From assembly GCA_945906835.1 (NCBI GenBank), contig CAMDRL010000102.1, forward strand, positions 1 through 5,469: DNA of 5,469 nt, read 5' to 3'. The stretch's first letter is position 1. Each line of letters opens with the position of its first letter. Source of the DNA: Rickettsia typhi (lineage in GTDB: Bacteria; Pseudomonadota; Alphaproteobacteria; Rickettsiales; UBA1997). The position numbers and the translations under genes were made by a program. This document shows, in pieces, positions 1-5,409 of the stretch. The notes under the pieces were generated by a model. The model searched no databases, was not told where the DNA came from, and saw nothing but the letters and a program-made list of their open reading frames with translations.

Positions 1-110
1 AGCTGATCTCCAGCTATCACTGCTCGCGCTACACCACCAACCCCGGCGTGCTGACGACGCCGATGTTCGAAAAAGTGGTGCAGGATGCGAAGACGCTGGC
101 GGGGCTTTAG
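1..110 (+). CDS. C-terminal fragment of a probable type-5 (UDGb-like) uracil-DNA glycosylase
   Basis: An open frame enters from the left edge (first full codon at position 3) and ends at TAG 108-110, giving about 35 residues. The peptide contains SYHCSRYTTNPGVLTTPMF. This resembles the C-terminal motif of family 5 uracil-DNA glycosylases, where a SYHxSxxNTxTGxLTxxMF stretch carries the histidine of the uracil-binding motif. Those enzymes excise uracil from DNA to start base excision repair. The N of the usual NTxTG is T here (TTNPG). The identification rests on memory of the family and a short fragment, so it is moderate. The GC content is 60% (66 of 110 bases), far above the neighbouring genes, and codons favour G/C in third position. 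This suggests a different mutational history, recent transfer, or an assembly junction. The start and most of the gene lie outside the window. Confidence 0.6.
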   Translation, partial: LISSYHCSRYTTNPGVLTTPMFEKVVQDAKTLAGL

Positions 111-118
111 GAGCACAC

Positions 119-150
119 CTTGTCATTCCCGCGAAAGCGGGAATGACAAG
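119..150. repeat. Perfect palindromic repeat element, dRS3-like core
   Basis: A 14-bp perfect stem (119-132 with 137-150) closes a GAAA loop (133-136). The 20-bp core at 125-144 fits the pattern ATTCCC-N8-GGGAAT, flanked by TTGTC and GACAA. The same core, more or less degraded, recurs at 2061-2080, 2108-2127 and 3287-3306, so this is a dispersed repeat rather than a one-off terminator. It lies between two convergent genes, 8 bp past the glycosylase stop and 6 bp past the prepilin peptidase stop. It could therefore serve both as a transcription end. Only a weak T-rich tail (ACTTTTAG) follows on the plus strand and none on the minus strand, so intrinsic termination is uncertain. The core matches the consensus I recall for the Neisseria dRS3 repeat; this is resemblance, not proof of common origin. 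Confidence 0.85.
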
Positions 151-156
151 TAACTT

Positions 157-966
157 TTAGAAAATCAGCGATCCCACAATTTCAGTAAGATTTATTTTTG
201 AACCAAAAAGCATTGTAATAAATAAAGACATACAAATTGCTGGAGCAAAAGGAAATGTTGAATCTCTTTTTACTTTTTGCCAAATACTGCCAAAAATTGC
301 GCCAAATAATCCGCTAAATAACATGAACAATAACAGGCTTTGTGTTCCAAGTAATAATCCGGCTGTGAAGAAAAATTTTATGTCGTCAATTCCAATAGCT
401 TCCAATCTTACTGTAAAATAAAAAAACATCAGCAATAACAAGCCAAATCCTAAATATGAAAAAGCTGCGCCAATATTCATTGTAGCGCCATTAATTCCAT
501 ATTCATGAATTCTTAAAACTATTACTAAAAAAGCTAAGAAATATTGAGTTGAATCAGGGATAAAATAATGCTCTAAATCGACTACGCACATTACAATTAA
601 AGTGCCAGCAATTAGGCAGCATAATATTGTTTTTAAATCAATTTGTGAGCCTAAAGCGAGATAGACTGTTAAAAAAGAAATCGCAAAACTTAACTCAATT
701 AACGGATAACGAGCAGAAATTTTATTTTTGCAATTGCTGCATTTTCCTCTTTGGCAAATCCAAGAAAATAATGGAATTAAATTTCTGATTTTAAGAGCGG
801 TTTTGCATTTTGGACACTGCGAGCGCGCAAAAACCATTGGTTGTTTGGTGGCTAAACGATGACTTATTAAACTGGCGAAAGAGCCTAAAATTAAAGCGAA
901 AGTTGCTATCAAAGAAACTTGTCCAGCGAAAGAAAGTTGGGAGTTTAAAAGCGATAAAATTTCCAT
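157..966 (-). CDS. Prepilin peptidase / N-methyltransferase (A24 family, PilD/GspO-like)
   Basis: This inner-membrane aspartic peptidase would cut the leader from type IV pilin or type II secretion pseudopilins and methylate the new N-terminus. The 269-residue product opens with a membrane segment containing GSFASLISHRL (about 28-38), the family's GSFxNVxxxRLP region. A cytoplasmic zinc loop follows, with CPKC (51-54), C71 and KCSNC (C76, C79), then RYPLIE (86-91). The first catalytic aspartate is D130 in VVDLEHYFIPD. The second lies in GIDDIK (192-197), where D195 is the expected catalytic residue but the usual glycine of GxGD is D194. Several further hydrophobic segments run to the C-terminus, and the FPFAPA stretch (238-243) matches the family's late PFGP region. 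Length is normal. The ATG at 966 places the first membrane helix correctly; no Shine-Dalgarno is evident. It diverges from the nlpD-like gene across 84 bp. No pilin or secretion gene is in the window. Confidence 0.9.
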   Translation of the reverse strand: MEILSLLNSQLSFAGQVSLIATFALILGSFASLISHRLATKQPMVFARSQCPKCKTALKIRNLIPLFSWICQRGKCSNCKNKISARYPLIELSFAISFLTVYLALGSQIDLKTILCCLIAGTLIVMCVVDLEHYFIPDSTQYFLAFLVIVLRIHEYGINGATMNIGAAFSYLGFGLLLLMFFYFTVRLEAIGIDDIKFFFTAGLLLGTQSLLLFMLFSGLFGAIFGSIWQKVKRDSTFPFAPAICMSLFITMLFGSKINLTEIVGSLIF

Positions 967-980
967 TTAAAATATTAAGT

Positions 981-1008
981 TTGATTGAGTAATTGCTAAT
1001 TTTATAAG
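981..1008 (+). promoter_or_regulatory. Candidate sigma-70 promoter for the nlpD-like gene
   Basis: TTGATT (981-986) and TATAAG (1003-1008) are separated by 16 bp. They lie in the 84-bp AT-rich spacer between two divergent genes, giving a predicted leader of roughly 35 nt before the ATG at 1051. A minus-strand TATAAA (1006 to 1001) overlaps the same block and could serve the prepilin peptidase, but I see no convincing -35 for it. In DNA this AT-rich, chance matches are common, so this is a weak call. Confidence 0.35.
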
Positions 1009-1050
1009 ATAGAAATAAATTCCAAAAAATTAACAACAGTTTTTTAGCTA

Positions 1051-2046
1051 ATGAAGCTTTTTAAAAGAATCTCACTATTATTTCTATTCGCCTCTTTTTG
1101 TTTTGCCTGTGGTCAAAAGCCTGCGCGAATCGTTAATAATGGCGGTAATATTTACAGTAAAAATAATAGCTACAATAAAGATAAATATCGCAATTTAAAT
1201 AAAGCTAAATCTCTTAAAAGTCATCAAATTGAAGCGGTTTTTGGTGATACTCTTTTTGGAATTGCCAAAAAATATCAAGTTCCACTACGAGATTTAATAG
1301 AACAAAATAATTTAACTCCACCTTACAATTTGCTTGCTGGAAGTGTTTTAACATTGCCAGCGCCCTCTTATCACGAAGTGCAATCTGGTGAAACAATTTT
1401 AAGTATTGCCAGACGATATCAAATGAATGTTGATAATATTGTTGCTCTTAATGACTTGAAAGCTCCTTATCAGTTAAAGACGGGTCAGAAGATTAGAATT
1501 TCAAATAACCCTGCTAAGGCTGGTTCTGATCAAGTTATTGTCAAAAATCTTGATGTTAAAGAAGTTAAAAAAACAGAATTTAAAAGTTTAGATCCAAAAA
1601 AAATAGAGCCTAAAACGGAATCTAAAAAAGAAGAAGCTCCAAGCTTTGTTGAAAAAACTTTAGATAAATTTAACCATTTTTCTAAGCCAGTTAATGGCAA
1701 GGTTGTTTCTAAGTTCGGGCCAAAGAGTGGCGGACTTTACAACGATGGAATTAATATTAGTGCTCCTGCTGGCACAAAGGTAAAGGCTTCAGAAGATGGG
1801 GTTGTGGCTTATGTGGGTAATGAGCTAAAGGGTTATGGCAATCTTGTTATTATCAAACATTCTAGCGGTTGGATTACCGCTTATGCGCATTTATCCAAAA
1901 CTGCGGTTAAAAGAGGTCAAAAAGTTAATAAGTTAGATACAATTGCAGAAGTGGGCTCAACTGGAAATGTTAGCTCGCCTCAGCTTTATTTTGGTTTGAG
2001 AAAGGGCAGAGATGCGGTGAATCCGGAGAATTATTTGAGGAAGTGA
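1051..2046 (+). CDS. nlpD: NlpD/EnvC-like envelope protein: two LysM domains plus degenerate LytM (M23) domain
   Basis: Likely a periplasmic, outer-membrane-anchored activator of cell-wall amidases at division. The 331-residue product has an N-terminal signal (MKLFKR plus a hydrophobic run) ending at FAC-G, so C20 is a possible lipidation site, although C17 at position -3 is atypical for a lipobox. Two LysM peptidoglycan-binding units follow at about 58-103 and 107-150, both with an L..PY.L..G turn. A Lys/Glu-rich linker covers about 160-205 and the LytM domain about 208-330. In that domain the expected HxxxD reads N231-D-G-I-N235 and the PHLHFE motif reads PQLYFG (310-315). Only the YAHLS histidine (H280) survives, so zinc-dependent endopeptidase activity is unlikely, as in E. 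coli NlpD and EnvC. The GYGNLVIIKH and VNPENYL segments are also NlpD-like. ATG 1051 is chosen because it begins the signal peptide. A catalytically dead M23 lipoprotein of other function is the alternative. Confidence 0.85.
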   Translation: MKLFKRISLLFLFASFCFACGQKPARIVNNGGNIYSKNNSYNKDKYRNLNKAKSLKSHQIEAVFGDTLFGIAKKYQVPLRDLIEQNNLTPPYNLLAGSVLTLPAPSYHEVQSGETILSIARRYQMNVDNIVALNDLKAPYQLKTGQKIRISNNPAKAGSDQVIVKNLDVKEVKKTEFKSLDPKKIEPKTESKKEEAPSFVEKTLDKFNHFSKPVNGKVVSKFGPKSGGLYNDGINISAPAGTKVKASEDGVVAYVGNELKGYGNLVIIKHSSGWITAYAHLSKTAVKRGQKVNKLDTIAEVGSTGNVSSPQLYFGLRKGRDAVNPENYLRK

Positions 2047-2056
2047 TCTGCGCTCC

Positions 2057-2130
2057 TGTCATTCACGCGAAGGTGTGAATCCATGCGGTCTTATTTAGAG
2101 GTTTTGGATTACCGCCTTCGCGGGAATAAA
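2057..2130. repeat. Composite double-palindrome element
   Basis: Two degraded copies of the ATTCCC-N8-GGGAAT core (2061-2080 and 2108-2127) face each other. Left hairpin: 2061-2068 pairs with 2073-2080 (one G.T wobble), loop GAAG. Right hairpin: 2108-2115 pairs with 2120-2127 with one A/G mismatch (2111/2124), loop CTTC. The two halves are also complementary to each other: 2061-2083 against 2105-2127 matches at 19 of 23 positions around a 21-bp spacer, so a single long cruciform is possible. The element starts 10 bp after the nlpD stop and ends upstream of the ftsY promoter candidate. TGTCA survives at the left end, while the right end has lost TGACA. Such paired units resemble BIME-like or MITE-like intergenic elements. 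No T-run follows, so an intrinsic terminator role is not clear. Confidence 0.8.
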
Positions 2131-2150
2131 AATAGAGGAAGATGTAGGCT

Positions 2151-2179
2151 ATTACTTTTTAAAGATGGTATTTTATAAT
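2151..2179 (+). promoter_or_regulatory. Candidate ftsY promoter
   Basis: A full-consensus -10 box TATAAT is at 2174-2179. Seventeen bases upstream is ATTACT (2151-2156), only 3 of 6 to TTGACA, so the -35 is poor. Transcription would begin near 2186, giving a leader of about 29 nt before ATG 2215. A small inverted repeat, AAGAC/GTCTT (2181-2185 and 2191-2195, loop AAACA), straddles the predicted start; whether it matters is unknown. Its position after the palindrome element suggests ftsY can be transcribed independently of the nlpD-like gene. Confidence 0.5.
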
Positions 2180-2214
2180 TAAGACAAACAGTCTTCAAAC
2201 ATTCAAAAAAATCA

Positions 2215-3141
2215 ATGTCATTACTAAAACTTTTTTCCAAATCAGAAATTAAAGACGAACTTAAAAACTCTTCAAAAATCTCTTCCACTTTAGCGCAAAT
2301 ATTTACTCACAAAAAACTTGGTGATGAAATGTTGGAAGATTTAGAGGAGAGCTTAATTGTCAGCGATGTTGGAGCTGAGTTATCAATGAAGCTTATCAAA
2401 AATTTTAAAGATAAAAAATTTCACAAAAATATTACTTTGAATGAAGTGAAAGCTTTTTTCAGTGAAGAGTTGGAGAAAATTTTATTGCCATGTCAAAAGT
2501 CTTTAGAAATTAATAATGACAACAAATTAAGAGTAATAATTTTTAACGGCGTGAACGGCGCTGGCAAAACTACCACAATTGGTAAAGTTGCTTTTAATTT
2601 AAAAAATCAAGGTAAAAAAGTTACCATTGCAGCCTGTGACACCTTTAGAGCAGCAGCTTCACAACAATTAGAAGTTTGGGCAAAAAGAGCTGATACAGAA
2701 ATTATTAGCGCAATCAAAGATGGCGAAGACCCAGCAGCGGTTGCTTACCGTGCTTTTGAATTTGCTAAAGAAAATGGTTCTGATTTTTTATTGGTTGATA
2801 CAGCAGGAAGGCTGCAAAATAAACAAAATTTAATGGATGAGTTGAAAAAAATTAGTTCAATTTTGAAAAAAACTGACCCTGAAGCGCCACATGAAAATAT
2901 TTTGGTTCTGGATGCAACAACTGGTCAAAATGCCAGAAATCAATTAGAAGTTTTTAATCAAATTGTTGGAATCACAGGGCTTGTAATTACAAAGCTTGAC
3001 GGCTCTGCCAAAGGTGGAATTGTAGTTGCTTTGGCTGACGCTTACCAAAAGCCAATTTACGCCATTGGAATTGGTGAAAGAATTGAAGATTTACAAGAAT
3101 TTAATGCTAAGAGTTTTGCTAAAAGTTTGGTGGGGATGTAG
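2215..3141 (+). CDS. ftsY: Signal recognition particle receptor FtsY
   Basis: SRP-family GTPase that docks the SRP-ribosome complex at the inner membrane and hands nascent membrane proteins to SecYEG. The 308-residue product has an N-domain helical bundle (about 1-95, including KKLGDEMLEDLEESLIVSDVG) and an NG GTPase domain. P-loop GVNGAGKTT is at 112-120, DTFRAAA at 142-148, DTAGR at 195-199, the ATTGQNA motif at 234-240, TKLDGSAKGG at 259-268 and the closing GIGERIEDLQEF at 285-296. The DLQ(E/P)F ending and the absence of an M domain separate it from Ffh. It lacks the long acidic A-domain of E. coli FtsY (497 residues), which is usual for compact FtsY proteins; membrane contact would rely on the basic/amphipathic N-terminus. 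All GTPase motifs look intact. ATG 2215 starts the expected N-domain helix; no Shine-Dalgarno is visible. Confidence 0.97.
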   Translation: MSLLKLFSKSEIKDELKNSSKISSTLAQIFTHKKLGDEMLEDLEESLIVSDVGAELSMKLIKNFKDKKFHKNITLNEVKAFFSEELEKILLPCQKSLEINNDNKLRVIIFNGVNGAGKTTTIGKVAFNLKNQGKKVTIAACDTFRAAASQQLEVWAKRADTEIISAIKDGEDPAAVAYRAFEFAKENGSDFLLVDTAGRLQNKQNLMDELKKISSILKKTDPEAPHENILVLDATTGQNARNQLEVFNQIVGITGLVITKLDGSAKGGIVVALADAYQKPIYAIGIGERIEDLQEFNAKSFAKSLVGM

Positions 3142-3162
3142 TTGTTTTTTAGCTGTTATTTT

Positions 3163-3197
3163 GAATTTTAGCCCTAGGGCTAAAATTCATCTTTTTT
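3163..3197 (+). terminator. Intrinsic terminator after ftsY built on a 26-bp perfect palindrome
   Basis: Bases 3163-3188 are a perfect 26-bp palindrome centred on CCTAGG. As RNA it can fold as an 11-bp stem (3163-3173 with 3178-3188) with a CTAG loop. Three bases later comes a run of six T (3192-3197), as expected for Rho-independent termination of ftsY, whose stop is 21 bp upstream. The exact symmetry, with no mismatch, is greater than a terminator needs, so it may itself be a copy of a dispersed palindromic repeat. Nothing comparable in T-run lies on the minus-strand side, so it looks directional. Confidence 0.7.
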
Positions 3198-3214
3198 GGC
3201 GATGTTATTAAATA

Positions 3215-3229
3215 AAGGCTTCAAAGCCT
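3215..3229 (-). terminator. Weak candidate terminator for uvrB read-through
   Basis: A 5-bp stem AGGCT/AGCCT (3216-3220 with 3225-3229, loop TCAA on the plus strand) would, in the uvrB direction, be followed by a T-rich tail, TTATTT (3215 down to 3210). The stem is short and lies about 100 bp past the uvrB stop, behind the larger palindrome at 3276-3317, so it would be a secondary stop at most. Confidence 0.25.
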
Positions 3230-3275
3230 ATTGAGTTTTAAAAACCCCTTTAATCTTTTGAAAAATCATTGTTTA

Positions 3276-3317
3276 GCATCTTTGTCATTGCCGCCTTCGC
3301 GGGAATGACAAAGATGC
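3276..3317. repeat. Palindromic repeat (dRS3-like core) between convergent ftsY and uvrB
   Basis: A 19-bp stem (3276-3294 with 3299-3317) has one G/G mismatch (3290/3303) and a CTTC loop (3295-3298). The inner 20 bp (3287-3306) is the ATTCCC-N8-GGGAAT core with a single substitution, bordered by TTTGTC/GACAAA as in the element at 119-150, but with longer arms (GCATC/GATGC). It ends 13 bp past the uvrB stop codon and is the strongest structure available to close the uvrB transcript. In that direction no T-run follows directly, so termination may be factor-assisted, or the hairpin may instead protect the 3' end of the mRNA. Confidence 0.8.
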
Positions 3318-3330
3318 AATGCGGGTAAAT

Positions 3331-5352
3331 TTATTGCATCAAACGCAAATTTTCCAATCTCTTCAACTCATCCCTAAACTTAACAGCGCCTTCAAAATCA
3401 AGCTCAATTGCCTTTTCCAACATCTCTTTTTTCAAAGCGGAAATTTTGCGATCAAGCAAAGCAAAGTCACCCACTCTTGCCAAGCTTACAAATCGGGCAT
3501 ATTCTTTTTTCACATCGCTTACTTCCTCTTCTTCGCCTTTTTTCTTATTGTAAAGATTAGACAAAGCTGAGCTAAAAGACTTATTGGTTGTGGTTGGGGT
3601 TATTCCATGTTTTTCATTGTAAGCAATTTGAATTGCCCGTCTGCGGTTGGTTTCGCTTAAAGCTTTAACAATAGATTTAGTTTCTTTGTCAGCGTAAAGA
3701 ATAACTTTGCTTTCAGAGTTTCTGGCGGCGCGGCCAATGGTTTGAATTAAAGAAGTTTCATTTCTTAAAAAGCCTTCTTTATCAGCGTCTAAAATTGCCA
3801 TTAAAGCGCATTCAGGAATGTCTAAACCTTCGCGAAGCAAATTCACGCCAATTAAGCAATCATACTTCCCTAAGCGTAAATCTTGGATAATTTCAATACG
3901 ATCAAGCGTGTCAACATCAGAGTGCATGTAAGCAACTTTAATTCCGCAATCAGTTAAATAATCAGTTAAATCTTCCGCCATTTTTTTAGTTAAAGTGGTG
4001 GCTAAAGTTCTAAAGCCACGCTCAATAGTTTGTTTAATTTCGCCAATCAAATCATCAATTTGAGTTTTAGCTGGCCTGATTTCACAAATTGGATCAAGCA
4101 AACCAGTTGGGCGAATAATTTGTTCAATAAATTTTCCATCAGTTTTTGCCATTTCATATTTACCAGGAGTGGCAGAAACAAAAATTGTTTGGGGGCGAAA
4201 TTGCTCCCATTCACCAAATTTTAAAGGGCGATTGTCAAGTGCGCTTGGTAAGCGAAATCCGTGTAATGATAAAACTGATTTGCGTGCAAAATCTCCTTTG
4301 TACATGCCATCAACTTGAGGCACGGAAACATGGCTTTCATCAACAAAAAGCAAAGCGTCTTTTGGCAAATATTCGAATAGGGTTGGCGGCGGCGCGCCAG
4401 CAGGGCGACCAGTCAAATAGCGTGAATAATTTTCAATACCGCGGCAAGTTCCGGTTTCAAGCAACATTTCCATGTCGTAAGTGGTGCGCTGTTGCAATCT
4501 TTGTGATTCAAGAATTCTGCCATCTTTGTCCAATTCTTCCAAGCGAACTGCTAAATCTTTTTTAATTTGCATGATGGCGTTTTTCATGGTGTTTTGCGGC
4601 GTTACATAGTGTGAGCTTGGGTAAAGCGCAATTTCTTTTAGCTTGCAAAAAGTTTCGCCAGTAAGCGGGTCAAATTCAGTAATTTCTTCAATGTCATCGC
4701 CAAACATTGAAATGCGCCAAGCGCGGTCATCAAAGTGCGAAGGGAAAATATCAACGCAGTCGCCACGCACCCGAAAATCGTTACGACTTAAAACCACATC
4801 ATTTCTTTTGTACTGCAAATCAACCAAGCGCAGCAAGAGTTTCTGGCGATTCATCACATCACCAACTTTCAGGCGCAACACCATTGAAGAATAAAATTCA
4901 GGCGAACCAATACCGTAAATGCAAGAAACAGAAGTGATTACAATAGTGTCTCTACGCTCAAATAAAGCGCGGGTTGCCACATGTCGCAAACGATCAATTT
5001 GTTCATTAATGGCAGAATCTTTTTCAATAAAAGTGTCAGTTTTGGCAATGTAAGCTTCAGGCTGGTAATAGTCATAAAAAGACACAAAATAACCAACTTC
5101 ATTTTCCGGAAAAAATTCCTTCATCTCACCATAAAGCTGCGCCGCCAAAGTCTTATTATGCGCCATAATTATTGTTGGGCGCTGAGTAGCCTCAATAATA
5201 TTCGCCATAGTAAAAGTTTTCCCTGAGCCAGTAACCCCAAGCAAAACTTGATCTTGTTCTTTGTTTTTGATACCTTTAAGCAAGCTGGCAATAGCCTCTG
5301 GCTGGTCGCCTGCGGGTTTGAATTTGGAATGGATTTTGAATTTTTGGGACAC
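3331..5352 (-). CDS. uvrB: UvrABC excinuclease subunit B
   Basis: Damage-verifying helicase-like subunit of nucleotide excision repair: loaded by UvrA, it probes the strand and recruits UvrC for incision. The product is 673 residues, the same length as E. coli UvrB. Walker A GVTGSGKT is at 39-46; the beta-hairpin region [20 protein letters not shown] is at 88-107; Walker B DESH at 338-341; helicase motif V region [11 protein letters not shown] at 504-514; motif [11 protein letters not shown] at 537-545. A C-terminal UVR/UvrC-binding segment (about 633-668) is rich in charged residues. [32 protein letters not shown] reads as alphaproteobacterial. All core motifs are present, so the protein should be functional. 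The start codon is GTG (5352-5350): an in-frame TAA (5364-5362) lies four codons upstream, and the residues after GTG match the family N-terminus. No uvrA or uvrC is nearby. Its GC (about 40-45% in sampled lines) exceeds that of its neighbours. Confidence 0.98.
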   Translation of the reverse strand: MSQKFKIHSKFKPAGDQPEAIASLLKGIKNKEQDQVLLGVTGSGKTFTMANIIEATQRPTIIMAHNKTLAAQLYGEMKEFFPENEVGYFVSFYDYYQPEAYIAKTDTFIEKDSAINEQIDRLRHVATRALFERRDTIVITSVSCIYGIGSPEFYSSMVLRLKVGDVMNRQKLLLRLVDLQYKRNDVVLSRNDFRVRGDCVDIFPSHFDDRAWRISMFGDDIEEITEFDPLTGETFCKLKEIALYPSSHYVTPQNTMKNAIMQIKKDLAVRLEELDKDGRILESQRLQQRTTYDMEMLLETGTCRGIENYSRYLTGRPAGAPPPTLFEYLPKDALLFVDESHVSVPQVDGMYKGDFARKSVLSLHGFRLPSALDNRPLKFGEWEQFRPQTIFVSATPGKYEMAKTDGKFIEQIIRPTGLLDPICEIRPAKTQIDDLIGEIKQTIERGFRTLATTLTKKMAEDLTDYLTDCGIKVAYMHSDVDTLDRIEIIQDLRLGKYDCLIGVNLLREGLDIPECALMAILDADKEGFLRNETSLIQTIGRAARNSESKVILYADKETKSIVKALSETNRRRAIQIAYNEKHGITPTTTNKSFSSALSNLYNKKKGEEEEVSDVKKEYARFVSLARVGDFALLDRKISALKKEMLEKAIELDFEGAVKFRDELKRLENLRLMQ

Positions 5353-5386
5353 TTGTTTTTGGTTAAGGTTTTGAATTCGTTTAAAA

Positions 5387-5392
5387 ATTGTA
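5387..5392 (-). promoter_or_regulatory. Possible uvrB -10 box
   Basis: In the uvrB direction TACAAT (5392 to 5387) matches the sigma-70 -10 consensus at 5 of 6 bases and would give a leader of about 28 nt before the GTG. I see no good -35 at 16-18 bp upstream; that region runs into the CCCCGC palindrome. I looked for a LexA/SOS-type operator in 5353-5410 and found nothing convincing. Weak call. Confidence 0.3.
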
Positions 5393-5409
5393 TTGCGTTA
5401 TCGTTATGG

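Noticed and set aside
791..1036. Small minus- and plus-strand frames (791-1036 and 810-992) around the prepilin peptidase start, considered as a small toxin-antitoxin or leader gene
   Set aside because: They largely lie over the well-supported prepilin peptidase N-terminus, including its zinc loop, and show no recognisable motif or ribosome site.
3026..3211. 61-residue frame spanning the ftsY end and the palindrome terminator
   Set aside because: Half is ftsY in another frame and half is the terminator palindrome; no sign of coding.
119..3317. CRISPR array from the recurring palindromic units
   Set aside because: Units are scattered with whole genes between them, lack regular spacing and spacers, and vary in sequence; no cas genes.
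3142..3330. tRNA or small structured RNA gene in the ftsY-uvrB gap
   Set aside because: The strong hairpins are explained by a terminator palindrome and a dispersed repeat; no cloverleaf or CCA-type end seen.
4146..4565. 139-residue plus-strand open frame antisense to uvrB
   Set aside because: Fully inside a highly conserved uvrB region on the other strand, with low-complexity, non-family-like translation; a shadow of uvrB.
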